Assembly: GCF_003008595.1 (NCBI RefSeq)
Contig: NZ_CP027669.1
Coordinates: forward strand, 2,542,001 to 2,606,000
Length of the DNA: 64,000 nt
Direction: 5' to 3'
Source of the DNA: Simplicispira suum
GTDB taxonomy: Bacteria > Pseudomonadota > Gammaproteobacteria > Burkholderiales > Burkholderiaceae_C
The translations under genes were made by a program, and so were the position numbers. The notes beneath the pieces were generated by a model. It did no database searches. It worked only from the letters and a program-made list of their open reading frames with translations, and was not told the origin of the DNA. Below are positions 43,421 to 52,316 of the stretch, one piece after another; the first letter of the stretch is position 1; the number at the start of each line of letters is the position of its first letter.

Positions 43421-43763
43421 GCGCAAATAAGCGCAAATCATGCCCATTGCTCTTGATGTAGAGCAAATTTGCGCCTCAGTCTCGTGAGTTTCCCTTGTCT
43501 CTCTGATCTGAAACAAGCCACGCTACAATCGCCCACCGCAAGAGCATGTCGTTTTCCGCGCAATGCGTGCCCTTTCAAGGGTGTGCAGCTTGCGCCGGAA
43601 AGCGCAAGTGCTGGTTTGTGCGGGTGGTGGACTGGGCGGGGCGCGTCTATCTTTTCGGCTACCCCTTAAGGCGTGCCGGCTGCATTGCACAACATGGCGC
43701 AGGCGCCATGGGTGCCGATCGGGATAGGGCGAGTTAACTGAGGCTTAGAAGCAAGTGAGAACT
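43421..43763. other. 343-bp structured leader of the cytochrome oxidase locus
   Basis: Contains several stem-loops but no recognised gene. (1) GCGCAAAT at 43431-43438 pairs with ATTTGCGC at 43467-43474, enclosing TTGCTCT/AGAGCAA (43447-43453, 43460-43466). (2) CTTGCGC-CGGAAA-GCGCAAG near 43591-43612. (3) CATGGCGC-AG-GCGCCATG at 43693-43710. A TACAAT at 43524-43529 is a possible -10 box. A 63-codon frame from ATG 43546 (MSFSAQCVPFQGCAACAG, Cys-rich) is open but unsupported. Confidence 0.5.
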
Positions 43764-44933
43764 ATGAAGAGCATTTTCAAGAGGTTGGCCCACGCTCTGA
43801 TGCTGGCGGGCACCTGGGCAGCAGGTTCCGCCCACGCAGTCAATGATTTGCCGGGTGGTCCGAGCGTGAATCAGTTGAACCTGACTCGGGGCGTTACGCG
43901 CATCGCTGAGGAGCAGAGCAATCTGCACTGGATGATGCTCATCATCTGTACGGTGATTTTCATTGCCGTTTTCGGGGTGATGTTTTATTCGATCTGGAAA
44001 CACCGCAAATCGCAGGGCGCGAAGGCCGCCAATTTTCACGAATCCGTCGCGGTGGAGATCACCTGGACGGTGGTTCCTTTTCTGATCATCATTGGCATGG
44101 CGCTTCCAGCAACCAAGGTGCTGGTGGCGCAGAAGGACACGACCAACGCCGACCTCACCATCAAGACCACCGGGTACCAATGGAAGTGGGGTTACGACTA
44201 CATCAAGGGTGAAGGCGAAGGCCTCGCCTTCATTTCGACCCTCGACCCGGCGCAGCGCGCGATGTCCAATAGCGGCGACGTATCGCAGGCGCCGGACAAC
44301 TACCTGTTCAAGGTGGACAACCCGCTGGTGGTTCCGGTGGGCAAGAAGATTCGCATCATCACCACGGCCAACGACGTGATCCACTCGTTCATGGTGCCTG
44401 CGTTTGGCATCAAGCAGGACGCCATCCCCGGTTTCGTGCGCGACACCTGGTTCCGCGCCGATTCGGTGGGCGATTTTTACGGCCAATGCGCCGAACTCTG
44501 CGGCAAGGAGCACGCCTACATGCCGATTCACGTCAAAGTGGTGTCGGCAGCGGACTACACGGCTTGGGTGGGCGGTGAAATGAAGAAAGTCGCGGCCAAG
44601 CAGGACGACCCGAACAAGGTCTGGGCGCTGGAGGACATCCTCAAGCGCGGCGAGAAGGTCTATGGCTCAAACTGCGCCGCCTGCCACCAGGCCAATGGCA
44701 AGGGTGCCGGCCCGATCAAACCGCTGGATGGTTCGGCCGTCGTGCGCGATGCCGACCATGCGCACCAGATCCAGATCGTCCTGCACGGAGCCGCGAATGG
44801 CGCCATGCCTTCGTGGAAGGCGCTCAGCGACACCGATCTGGCCGCAGTGATCACCTACACCAAGAACGCCTGGTCGAACAAGACGGGTCAGATCGTGCAG
44901 CCTGCTGAAATCGTCGCCCAGCGCAGCAAGTAA
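43764..44933 (+). CDS. coxB: Cytochrome c oxidase subunit II with C-terminal cytochrome c domain
   Basis: 389 residues. Signal peptide ([19 protein letters not shown]), two membrane spans ([20 protein letters not shown] and [17 protein letters not shown]), then the periplasmic CuA domain with [12 protein letters not shown] giving the Cys, Cys, His, Met ligands, and a C-terminal monoheme domain with CAACH (about residue 305). The extra cytochrome makes this a caa3-like subunit that takes electrons from a c-type cytochrome directly. First gene of the oxidase run; ATG 43764 follows the structured leader. A GTG at 43755 is less likely. Confidence 0.95.
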   Translation: MKSIFKRLAHALMLAGTWAAGSAHAVNDLPGGPSVNQLNLTRGVTRIAEEQSNLHWMMLIICTVIFIAVFGVMFYSIWKHRKSQGAKAANFHESVAVEITWTVVPFLIIIGMALPATKVLVAQKDTTNADLTIKTTGYQWKWGYDYIKGEGEGLAFISTLDPAQRAMSNSGDVSQAPDNYLFKVDNPLVVPVGKKIRIITTANDVIHSFMVPAFGIKQDAIPGFVRDTWFRADSVGDFYGQCAELCGKEHAYMPIHVKVVSAADYTAWVGGEMKKVAAKQDDPNKVWALEDILKRGEKVYGSNCAACHQANGKGAGPIKPLDGSAVVRDADHAHQIQIVLHGAANGAMPSWKALSDTDLAAVITYTKNAWSNKTGQIVQPAEIVAQRSK

Positions 44934-44965
44934 ACGGCGTTGCAAAGAGTATTGAGGAATCCAAC

Positions 44966-46597
44966 ATGAGCGCAGTTCTTGACAATCCCGGGCACGTCGG
45001 CGGCCACGACCACGGCGACCACGCCCACCCAACCCCGACCGGTTGGCGCCGGTGGCTTTATGCCACCAACCACAAAGACATTGGTACGTTGTATCTGCTT
45101 TTTTCGTTCACCATGCTGATGGTGGGCGGCGTGCTGGCGCTGCTGATTCGTGCCGAGCTGTTTCAGCCCGGCCTGCAACTGGTCAATCCCGAGTTGTTTA
45201 ACCAACTCACCACCATGCACGGCCTGATCATGGTGTTCGGTGCCATCATGCCGGCCTTCGTGGGTTTTGCGAACTGGATGATTCCGCTGCAGATCGGCGC
45301 CTCCGATATGGCGTTTGCGCGGATGAACAACTTCAGTTTCTGGCTGCTGGTGCCTGCTGCCATCATGCTGGTGGCCGGGTTCTTCATGCCCGGTGGTGCG
45401 CCGGCTGCCGGCTGGACGCTGTACGCGCCGTTGTCGCTGCAGATGGGCATGTCCATGGATTCGAGCATCTTTGCGCTGCATATCATGGGGGCCTCGTCCA
45501 TCATGGGGGCGATCAACGTCATCGTCACCATTTTGAACATGCGCGCGCCTGGCATGACGCTGATGAAGATGCCCATGTTCTGCTGGACCTGGCTGATCAC
45601 GGCCTACCTCTTGATCGCGGTGATGCCTGTGTTTGCCGGCGCCATCACCATGACACTGACCGACCGCCACTTTGGCACCAGCTTCTTCAATCCAGCAGGT
45701 GGCGGCGATCCAGTGATGTACCAGCACATTTTCTGGTTCTTCGGTCACCCCGAGGTCTACATCATGATCTTGCCGGCCTTCGGCATCATCAGCCAGGTCG
45801 TTCCGGCGTTCGCGCGCAAGAAGCTGTTTGGCTACGCCTCCATGGTCTATGCGGTGGCCGCAATTGCCATTCTCTCGTTCATCGTCTGGGCACATCACAT
45901 GTTCACCACCGGCATGCCGGTGACCGGGCAGCTGTTCTTCATGTACGCCACGATGCTCATCTCGGTGCCGACGGCGGTGAAAATCTTCAACTGGGTGGCC
46001 ACAATGTGGCGTGGTTCGATGACTTTCGAGACCCCGATGTTGTTTGCCATTGGCTTCATTTTTGTGTTCGCCATTGGCGGTTTCACGGGGCTGATTCCGG
46101 CGATTGCCCCCATTGATACCCAGATTCAGGATACCTACTACATCGTCGCGCACTTCCACTACGTGCTGGTGGCGGGTTCGCTCTTTGCCATGTTTGCCGG
46201 TGCGTATTACTGGCTGCCCAAGTGGACCGGTTTCATGTACTCCGAGCGCAGGGGTCAGATCCACTTCTGGTGGTCGATGATTTCCTTCAATATCACCTTT
46301 TTCCCGATGCACTTTCTGGGCCTTGCCGGCATGCCGCGACGCTACGCCGATTACCCAATGCAGTTTGCCGACTTCAACATGATCGTCAGCATCGGTGCCT
46401 TTGGTTTTGGTTTTGCGCAGGTGTATTTCTTCCTGTTCGTGGTGCTTCCGGCAATGCGTGGACGCGGCGTGCCCGCGCCCCAGCGGCCCTGGGATGGTGC
46501 CGAAGGTCTGGAGTGGGAAGTGCCTTCGCCCGCCCCCTTCCATACCTTTGAAAACCCGCCCAAGCTTGACGAAACCGCAACCCGCGTGATTGCCTGA
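44966..46597 (+). CDS. coxA: Cytochrome c oxidase subunit I (heme a, heme a3-CuB)
   Basis: 543 residues, 12 membrane spans. Conserved ligand motifs are present: [16 protein letters not shown] (heme a His), [17 protein letters not shown] (CuB His and the Tyr cross-link region), [12 protein letters not shown] (CuB His pair) and [12 protein letters not shown] (heme a3 and heme a His). The K and D channel regions appear intact, which suggests proton pumping of the A1 type. Subunits II and III are encoded on either side. Confidence 0.97.
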   Translation: MSAVLDNPGHVGGHDHGDHAHPTPTGWRRWLYATNHKDIGTLYLLFSFTMLMVGGVLALLIRAELFQPGLQLVNPELFNQLTTMHGLIMVFGAIMPAFVGFANWMIPLQIGASDMAFARMNNFSFWLLVPAAIMLVAGFFMPGGAPAAGWTLYAPLSLQMGMSMDSSIFALHIMGASSIMGAINVIVTILNMRAPGMTLMKMPMFCWTWLITAYLLIAVMPVFAGAITMTLTDRHFGTSFFNPAGGGDPVMYQHIFWFFGHPEVYIMILPAFGIISQVVPAFARKKLFGYASMVYAVAAIAILSFIVWAHHMFTTGMPVTGQLFFMYATMLISVPTAVKIFNWVATMWRGSMTFETPMLFAIGFIFVFAIGGFTGLIPAIAPIDTQIQDTYYIVAHFHYVLVAGSLFAMFAGAYYWLPKWTGFMYSERRGQIHFWWSMISFNITFFPMHFLGLAGMPRRYADYPMQFADFNMIVSIGAFGFGFAQVYFFLFVVLPAMRGRGVPAPQRPWDGAEGLEWEVPSPAPFHTFENPPKLDETATRVIA

Positions 46598-46599
46598 CC

Positions 46600-46716
46600 A
46601 TGGCCCAGACACCCGAGCAGAAAAAAAGCAACCTGCGTCTTGGCTTGGTGCTTGCATCCATCGCGGCCACGTTTTTCATCGGGTTCTTGGTGAAGTTCAT
46701 TTACCTGTCTCACTGA
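46600..46716 (+). CDS. Cytochrome oxidase small assembly protein, 38 residues
   Basis: A short gene of 39 codons beginning ATG at 46600, 2 nt after the coxA stop, and ending TGA 46714-46716. The product MAQTPEQKKSNLRLGLVLAS continues as IAATFFIGFLVKFIYLSH, a single membrane span with a polar, Lys-rich N-terminus, as in the small assembly protein found between subunit I and CtaG in many betaproteobacteria. Spacing to ctaG is 10 nt, so it is translated with the operon. The function is not established; the name rests on position and resemblance. Confidence 0.8.
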   Translation: MAQTPEQKKSNLRLGLVLASIAATFFIGFLVKFIYLSH

Positions 46717-46726
46717 ATGGTGGACC

Positions 46727-47335
46727 ATGTCTGAGCGCCGTGAAAATGCCCGTATGGTGGGCAAACTTGCCATCGTTGCGCTGGGTATGTTTGCCTTCGG
46801 CTACGGTTTGATTCCGGTCTACAAACGCATTTGCGAAGTAACCGGCATCAACATCCTGGCACTGTCCGAGCGCCAGGTTCCGGGCAATGGAAAAGCCGGC
46901 AAGGACGTGCGCATTCCCAGCAACTCGCAGGTCGATCGCAGCCGCACCATCACCGTGGAGTTCGATGCCAACGCGCGGGGGCCGTGGAGTTTTCATCCTG
47001 CCAAGCGCTCGCTGGAAGTCCATCCTGGCGAACTCACGACAGTGATGTACGAGTTTCAGAACGTGCAAAACCGGCGCATGTCGGCGCAAGCCATACCGAG
47101 CTACGCCCCGCGCCAGGCTGCACCCTACTTCAACAAGGTCGAGTGCTTCTGCTTCAACCAATACACGCTGGAGCCCGGTGAGAAAAAGGAATGGCCTGTG
47201 GCCTTCGTCATCGATCCGAAGCTCTCCAAGGACGTAAAGACCATCACGTTGTCGTACACCTTCTTTGAGGTGGGCGCTGGAATTCCCCAGGCGCCCACGG
47301 CGGCATTGGTGATTGATGGGAAGGTGGGTTCATGA
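46727..47335 (+). CDS. ctaG: Cytochrome c oxidase assembly protein CtaG/Cox11
   Basis: 202 residues. One N-terminal membrane span (LAIVALGMFAFGYGLIPVY) is followed by a periplasmic immunoglobulin-like domain with the copper motif KVECFCFNQYTLEPGE (CFCF) that delivers copper to the CuB site of subunit I. The product ends in an ATGA overlap with the next gene. Context within the oxidase run agrees. Confidence 0.95.
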   Translation: MSERRENARMVGKLAIVALGMFAFGYGLIPVYKRICEVTGINILALSERQVPGNGKAGKDVRIPSNSQVDRSRTITVEFDANARGPWSFHPAKRSLEVHPGELTTVMYEFQNVQNRRMSAQAIPSYAPRQAAPYFNKVECFCFNQYTLEPGEKKEWPVAFVIDPKLSKDVKTITLSYTFFEVGAGIPQAPTAALVIDGKVGS

Positions 47336-47553
47336 GCGAAGCGCCGAACCCAAAGGTTCGCTCTTCGGCGGAAGGCGGTTCGTTTCTTCGCAGCATGAAG
47401 GCGGTGGCGTGGGCCTTCCTGGGCCTGCGAAAGCGCAGCGAATACCAGCAAGATCTGGAGCAAATTCATCCACTGCACATCATTGCAGCCGGATTGTTGG
47501 GTTTTCTCCTGATCGTGGTATCGCTGGTGGCCCTGGTGCATTGGGTGGTGTGA
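47332..47553 (+). CDS. DUF2970 small membrane protein
   Basis: 73 residues. AVAWAFLGLRKRSEYQQDLEQ, then IHPLHIIAAGLLGFLLIVVSL as the one membrane span. It matches DUF2970, a family found almost only in betaproteobacterial cytochrome oxidase loci. Overlaps ctaG by the ATGA of its start, so translation is coupled. Function unknown, possibly an oxidase accessory. Confidence 0.85.
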   Translation: MSEAPNPKVRSSAEGGSFLRSMKAVAWAFLGLRKRSEYQQDLEQIHPLHIIAAGLLGFLLIVVSLVALVHWVV

Positions 47554-47608
47554 GCTTCATTCGACACAAGACAGATACAAAGACAATAGATAGAGAGCAG
47601 GAGCTGAA

Positions 47609-48490
47609 ATGAGTGCAACGACCTCGGGCGCAACCCCGTATTACTTTGTCCCGGCGGAATCGCCCCATCCCATCATGGCGGCCATCGGGCTGTTTTTTGT
47701 GATCCTGGGTGCGAGCCAGTGGATCAACAGCCATGCCTGGGGCATGTACGCTTTTATTTTCGGACTCGTGTGGTGGTTGGTCGTGCTGTTTCAATGGTTT
47801 CGCCAGGCAGCGCACGAGAGCGAACGCGGCCTGTACGGCTACAAGGTGGACCTCTCGTTCCGCTGGAGCATGAGCTGGTTCATCTTTTCAGAGGTGATGT
47901 TCTTCGGTGCCTTTTTCACCGCCTTGTGGTGGGCACGCGCGCACTCGGTGCCGGCGCTGGGGGGACTCGAAAACGCCTTGCTGTGGCCCGATTTCAAAGC
48001 GGTATGGCCAACGGTGGCTGCCGGTGCCACCGCTTCGCCGGCTGGGATCGTCGAACCGTTTCAGACCGTGGGTCCGTTTTGGTTGCCCACCATCAACACT
48101 GCTTTGCTCCTGAGTTCCGGCGTGACCTTGACCTTCGCGCACCATGCATTGCGTGCCAGCCAGCGGGGTCGCACGATTGCGCTCATGTGGCTCACCGTCG
48201 CCCTGGGCTTCACGTTCCTTTGCGTGCAGGGCTACGAGTACTATCACCTCTACACGGAACTCAATCTCAAGCTGAACTCCGGGATTTACGGCACCACATT
48301 TTTCATGCTGACGGGATTCCACGGCTTCCACGTGTTTCTCGGCATGTTGATGCTGTTGTTTATTACGCTTCGTCTGCAAAGCGGACACTTCACTGCAGAG
48401 CGGCACTTCGGTTTTGAAGGTGCGGCCTGGTATTGGCACTTTGTGGACGTGGTCTGGCTGGGGCTTTACGTGCTGGTCTATTGGATGTGA
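47609..48490 (+). CDS. coxC: Cytochrome c oxidase subunit III
   Basis: 293 residues with seven predicted spans. It has PYYFVPAESPHPIMAAIGLFF at the start, SERGLYGYKVDLSFRWSMSWFIFSEVM, and the C-terminal GFHGFHVFLGMLMLLFI and WYWHFVDVVWLGLYVLVYW. Subunit III stabilises the oxidase and assists proton uptake; it has no metal centre. A bidirectional hairpin follows the stop and separates it from the convergent DUF2909 gene. Confidence 0.96.
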   Translation: MSATTSGATPYYFVPAESPHPIMAAIGLFFVILGASQWINSHAWGMYAFIFGLVWWLVVLFQWFRQAAHESERGLYGYKVDLSFRWSMSWFIFSEVMFFGAFFTALWWARAHSVPALGGLENALLWPDFKAVWPTVAAGATASPAGIVEPFQTVGPFWLPTINTALLLSSGVTLTFAHHALRASQRGRTIALMWLTVALGFTFLCVQGYEYYHLYTELNLKLNSGIYGTTFFMLTGFHGFHVFLGMLMLLFITLRLQSGHFTAERHFGFEGAAWYWHFVDVVWLGLYVLVYWM

Positions 48491-48510
48491 TGGCTTCGGC
48501 CGCACTGCAA

Positions 48511-48532
48511 AAAGGCGCCATGGGGCGCCTTT
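48511..48532. terminator. Bidirectional hairpin between coxC and the DUF2909 gene
   Basis: AAAGGCGCC at 48511-48519 pairs perfectly with GGCGCCTTT at 48524-48532 around ATGG, flanked by A-rich bases on the left and T-rich on the right. It lies 20 nt after coxC and just before the convergent gene's stop, so it can end transcription from either side. Confidence 0.72.
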
Positions 48533-48533
48533 G

Positions 48534-48752
48534 TTACTCCAACGGGACGCCCGTAGGCTGGATGTATCCCAGCTTCCAGGCCAGCAGCATGCATACAAAC
48601 AGAAGAATCGACAGCCCGACGCGCAGCGCCAAAGCCCAGGCCATGCGTTGCCCGCGCTTCTGGTCGTCTTTGCCCGTGCGCATCATGAAGAAGAGGGCGG
48701 AACCAAGGCTGGCGAGAATGGCAAGAAAGCCCAGTGCGACAAGAATTTTCAT
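48534..48752 (-). CDS. DUF2909 twin-transmembrane protein
   Basis: 72 residues: MKILVALGFLAILASLGSAL and SILLFVCMLLAWKLGYI flank a polar loop RTGKDDQKRGQRMA. It fits DUF2909, a two-span family associated with cytochrome oxidase genes. The only gene on the minus strand in the oxidase locus. The start is ATG 48752; an upstream in-frame ATG at 48761 would add three residues. It is divergent from surf1, with 15 nt between the start codons, so promoters must overlap coding sequence. Confidence 0.78.
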   Translation of the reverse strand: MKILVALGFLAILASLGSALFFMMRTGKDDQKRGQRMAWALALRVGLSILLFVCMLLAWKLGYIQPTGVPLE

Positions 48753-48767
48753 GAAGGCCATTATCTG

Positions 48768-49535
48768 GTGAGCGCTTCTTTTTCGCTGCGCAGCAGTCTC
48801 CGTTTGTGGCTGGTTTCGCTGGCGGCCTGTGCGGGCATTTTGAGCACGGGTGCGCTCGGGCGCTGGCAATGGGAGCGTGCAGCAGAGAAAGAGGCGCTGG
48901 CAGCGGAACTGGCGGCGCGCAGCGTTCAGGCACCGCTTGCGGGGGCGGAACTGCAAGCGGCGTTGGCGCCCCGGACTGCAGAGAGCAATCCAGACAAGTT
49001 TCTATTCCACAGTGTGAAGCTGCATGGCCGGTGGCTGCCAAAGTACACGGTGTACTTGGACAACCGCCAGATGGACGGACACCAGGGGTTTTTTGTGATC
49101 ACGCCGCTGCAGCTTGCTGGCCAAGACACCGTGGTCCTGGTTCAGCGCGGCTGGGCGCCGCGCAATTTTCTGGAGCGGACCGCACTGCCGCCGGTACTCA
49201 CTCCAGAGGGTGAAGTCGAGGTCAACGGGCACTTGGTGGCTGAAACAACGCCGATCTATGCCTTGGGAAGTGGCCAGGGGGAACAGGGGTTTTTGCGTAT
49301 CCGGCAGAATCTGTCTCTTGATGCCTTTCGTGCCGAGACCAGCTTGGCGCTTGCCGGCCTGGTGGTGGTGCAGGACGGCGCTCCCTCCGAGGGCTTGCTG
49401 CGCCACTGGCTGCCGCCGGATACCGGTGTGCAGAAGAATTACGGCTACGTCTTCCAATGGTTCGCGCTTTGCGGCCTGATTTCGGGTTTATATGTCTGGT
49501 TCCAATTCATCCGACCTCGCCGCCACCGTGCGTGA
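48768..49535 (+). CDS. SURF1-family cytochrome oxidase biogenesis protein
   Basis: 255 residues. A first span (LRLWLVSLAACAGILSTGALG) and a last one (WFALCGLISGLYVWFQFI) enclose a periplasmic domain with LGRWQWERAAEKEAL, VQRGWAPRNF and VVVQDGAPSEGLLRHW, the SURF1 signatures. SURF1 proteins help heme a insertion. The start GTG 48768 is the only candidate after the divergent gene; the long upstream open frame crosses that gene and is not real. It overlaps the next gene by 44 nt. Confidence 0.9.
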   Translation: MSASFSLRSSLRLWLVSLAACAGILSTGALGRWQWERAAEKEALAAELAARSVQAPLAGAELQAALAPRTAESNPDKFLFHSVKLHGRWLPKYTVYLDNRQMDGHQGFFVITPLQLAGQDTVVLVQRGWAPRNFLERTALPPVLTPEGEVEVNGHLVAETTPIYALGSGQGEQGFLRIRQNLSLDAFRAETSLALAGLVVVQDGAPSEGLLRHWLPPDTGVQKNYGYVFQWFALCGLISGLYVWFQFIRPRRHRA

Positions 49536-50220
49536 TGGCGCTGCAGCCCATCCCTTGGGCCTGACCGTCCATGGTCTGCCGCCTGTGGGTGATGCCGTGC
49601 GCTCAGCCCAGAGCGGGCGCGGTGCGCGCTGGAAGCTGCTGGCGCTGCTGCTTGTGTGCGCCGCACCAGTCGTGGCGTCGTACTTCACCTATTACGTCAT
49701 TCGGCCGGAGGGACATCGCAATTTCGGCAGTTTGATTGAGCCGCAGCGGCCGATGCCGGCGCTGCCCACTGTCGATCTCCAAGGTCGTACCGGGAATCTG
49801 GCCGCACTGAAAAATCAATGGTTGCTGGTCAGCGTGGCGCCTGCGGCGTGCCCCTCCGATTGCGAGCAGCGCCTGTACCTGCAGCGGCAGCTGCGCGAGA
49901 GCCTGGGCAAGGAAAAAGAGCGCGTCGACTGGGTTTGGCTGCTCAGTGATGGAGCGGCCATACCCGAGGCGCTGCGAGCAGGGGTTTCCACTGCGAAGGT
50001 GCTGCGCGTGGATCCCCAGGCGCTGGCGGGCTGGCTGCAGCCCGACGCTGGACACGCCTTGCAAGAGCACCTCTACGTCGTCGACCCCATGGGCCATTGG
50101 ATGATGCGGTTTCCACCCAACATGGATGCGGCTGCTGCAGCGCGCGCCAAGCGCGACATGGAGCGCCTGCTGCGCGCATCTGCCGGATGGGATACAGCCG
50201 GGCGACCGAGCGAGCCATGA
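49492..50220 (+). CDS. SCO-like membrane-anchored thioredoxin-fold protein
   Basis: 242 residues. One membrane span (WKLLALLLVCAAPVVASYFTYYV) precedes a periplasmic domain with CPSDC (CxxxC as in SCO proteins) at about residue 125 and a C-terminal HLYVVDPMGHWMMRFPPNMD resembling the end of SCO1. The copper His of SCO is not in its usual place; two His lie close by. I infer a redox or copper chaperone for CuA or disulfide control. The start at 49492 overlaps surf1; later in-frame GTG codons are possible. It ends in an ATGA overlap with ctaA. Confidence 0.7.
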   Translation: MSGSNSSDLAATVRDGAAAHPLGLTVHGLPPVGDAVRSAQSGRGARWKLLALLLVCAAPVVASYFTYYVIRPEGHRNFGSLIEPQRPMPALPTVDLQGRTGNLAALKNQWLLVSVAPAACPSDCEQRLYLQRQLRESLGKEKERVDWVWLLSDGAAIPEALRAGVSTAKVLRVDPQALAGWLQPDAGHALQEHLYVVDPMGHWMMRFPPNMDAAAAARAKRDMERLLRASAGWDTAGRPSEP

Positions 50221-51410
50221 ACAGCGCGCAGCCACTCTACGATCTTGCCCCGCTGCTGCGCATGCTGGCACTGGGCGCGCTCATCGCGCTGGTCCCGCTG
50301 GCCTGGGTGCTCTGGCGCAACCGCGGCGCACAGCGCTCGCGCCGCTGGCAGGCGCTGACCGTGCTGACCCTGTTTCTCACCTTTGACCTGGTGTTGTTTG
50401 GCGCCTTCACTCGCTTGACCGACTCCGGCCTGGGCTGCCCGGATTGGCCGGGGTGCTACGGCAACGCCAGCCCGTTGGGAGCGCACGCAGACATTTCAGC
50501 GGCGCAGACGGCGTTGCCCAGCGGCCCCGTGACCCACGGCAAAGCTTGGGTGGAGATGGTGCATCGCTATCTCGCTACCAGCGTCGGAGCGTTGATCACC
50601 GTCTTGGCCGTGGCTGCGTGGCTAGGGTGGTGGCGTGCACGCCGCGCTGGACGAAGTACTTTCGACGGTCCAAGCCCCGGCTGGGCGACGCTGACCCTGG
50701 TCTGGGTTTGTATACAGGGCGCGTTTGGCGCACTGACGGTGACCATGAAGCTGTTCCCCGCTATCGTCACCCTGCATCTTGCTGGTGGTGTGGTGCTTTT
50801 GGCCTTGCTGTGCGTGCAGGCAGTGCGCCAGACGGCGGTCAAAACCGACGAGATCACGCTGACCCAACCCGCCGGACTGCGCAAGCTTGCCTGGTGGGGG
50901 CTCGCCATGCTGAGCCTCCAGGTGCTGCTGGGAGGCTGGGTGAGCACCAACTACGCCGTGTTGGCATGCAGCAGCTTTCCCTCCTGTCAGGGGAGCTGGT
51001 GGCCGGACATGAATTTCGCCCAAGGTTTTTCGCTGTGGCGTCATCTGGGGGTTTTGTCCGATGGGCGTCCCATCGATTTTTCTGCACTGACCGCCATCCA
51101 CTACACGCACCGCTTGTTTTCTTACGCGGTGTTTGTCGTCCTTGGCTTTCTGGCTTGGCGACTGCACCGCGCAGGTGCGGGACTTTGGTCCCGGCAGGCG
51201 CGATGGCTGGCGGGCCTGTTGTTGCTGCAGTTCATGACCGGGTTGAGCAATGTGGTGCTTGACTGGCCTTTGCCGGCGGCGGTGCTTCATACCGGCGGCG
51301 CAGCGGCGCTGGTCGTGGTGCTTACCTGGATTCTTGAAACGCAGCGCCCGCGCGCACAGGCTGCTCCCGCGCCCATGGTCCAACCGCGTATCGTGGAGGC
51401 ACAGCTATGA
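50217..51410 (+). CDS. ctaA: Heme A synthase (COX15/CtaA)
   Basis: 397 residues with eight predicted spans. [21 protein letters not shown] near residue 65 and [17 protein letters not shown] hold the expected first Cys pair and heme His; [34 protein letters not shown] and [15 protein letters not shown] hold the others. The enzyme oxidises heme O to heme A. ATG 50217 overlaps the previous stop (ATGA). Cotranscribed with ctaB. Confidence 0.95.
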   Translation: MNSAQPLYDLAPLLRMLALGALIALVPLAWVLWRNRGAQRSRRWQALTVLTLFLTFDLVLFGAFTRLTDSGLGCPDWPGCYGNASPLGAHADISAAQTALPSGPVTHGKAWVEMVHRYLATSVGALITVLAVAAWLGWWRARRAGRSTFDGPSPGWATLTLVWVCIQGAFGALTVTMKLFPAIVTLHLAGGVVLLALLCVQAVRQTAVKTDEITLTQPAGLRKLAWWGLAMLSLQVLLGGWVSTNYAVLACSSFPSCQGSWWPDMNFAQGFSLWRHLGVLSDGRPIDFSALTAIHYTHRLFSYAVFVVLGFLAWRLHRAGAGLWSRQARWLAGLLLLQFMTGLSNVVLDWPLPAAVLHTGGAAALVVVLTWILETQRPRAQAAPAPMVQPRIVEAQL

Positions 51411-52309
51411 CGACACTGACTTCTGGAGAGCTGGGCCTGCGCTCTCGCGTGGCTCAGTACTATGCGTTGGCCAAGCCGCGCGTCATCCAGCTCATCGTTT
51501 TCTGCGCCCTGATCGGCATGGTGCTGGCTGTGCCTGGATGGCCTACGGCGGCCGAGCTGCTGCGTATGGCGATTGCCTGCCTGGGCATCTGGCTCGTGGC
51601 TGGTGCTGCTGCGGCTTTCAACTGCCTCGTCGAAAAAGGTATTGATTCGCGCATGAAGCGCACGTCCTGGAGGCCCACGGCCAAAGGCGAGCTGTCGGAC
51701 AGGCAGGCGCTGATGTTCTCTGCCGTGCTGGTGAGCGTCGGCTCGCTCATCCTGTACATCTGGATCAACCCGCTGACCATGTGGCTGACATTTGCCACCT
51801 TTGTCGGCTATGCGGTGATCTACACCTTGGTGCTCAAACCCCTGACGCCACAGAACATCGTCATCGGCGGTGCCTCGGGCGCCATGCCGCCGGTACTGGG
51901 CTGGGCGGCCATGCGGGGCGACGTAGGGCCGGAGGCACTGATCCTCTTCCTCATCATCTTTCTGTGGACGCCGCCGCATTTCTGGGCGCTGGCTCTGTAC
52001 CGCGTCGAAGACTACCGCAAGGCGGGCCTGCCCATGCTGCCGGTCACGCATGGCAACGTCTTTACCCGTCTGCAGGTGTTCCTGTACACCTTGATCCTGT
52101 TTGCCGGCTGCCTGATGCCTTTTGTCTATGGCATGAGTTCCTGGATTTATCTGGTGGCCGCCGTGGTGTTCAGCACCGGTTTTTGCGTGTATGGCTTTGC
52201 GCTGTGGCGAAACTATTCCGACGCCCTGGCCCGGCGTACTTTTCGTTTTTCACTGATCCACCTGAGCGGCGTGTTTGCCGCTCTGCTGGTGGATCACTAC
52301 CTTTTGTGA
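51407..52309 (+). CDS. ctaB: Heme O synthase (protoheme IX farnesyltransferase)
   Basis: 300 residues, UbiA-type prenyltransferase with about nine spans. [19 protein letters not shown], the Asp-containing [33 protein letters not shown] and [18 protein letters not shown] are family motifs. Transfers farnesyl to heme B; its product goes to CtaA, whose gene overlaps this start by ATGA. Confidence 0.96.
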   Translation: MTTLTSGELGLRSRVAQYYALAKPRVIQLIVFCALIGMVLAVPGWPTAAELLRMAIACLGIWLVAGAAAAFNCLVEKGIDSRMKRTSWRPTAKGELSDRQALMFSAVLVSVGSLILYIWINPLTMWLTFATFVGYAVIYTLVLKPLTPQNIVIGGASGAMPPVLGWAAMRGDVGPEALILFLIIFLWTPPHFWALALYRVEDYRKAGLPMLPVTHGNVFTRLQVFLYTLILFAGCLMPFVYGMSSWIYLVAAVVFSTGFCVYGFALWRNYSDALARRTFRFSLIHLSGVFAALLVDHYLL

Positions 52310-52316
52310 ATCCTCC

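Noticed and set aside
43546..43737. 63-codon Cys-rich small gene before coxB
   Set aside because: No ribosome site of note and no recognised family; kept only as a possibility in the leader finding.
44888..46657. 589-codon minus-strand frame opposite coxA
   Set aside because: His-rich composition is the antisense of membrane-protein codons; coxA itself has all ligand motifs.
48414..48767. N-terminal extension of the surf1 frame back into coxC
   Set aside because: It would overlap coxC, the terminator and the DUF2909 gene, and SURF1 proteins start just before the first membrane span.
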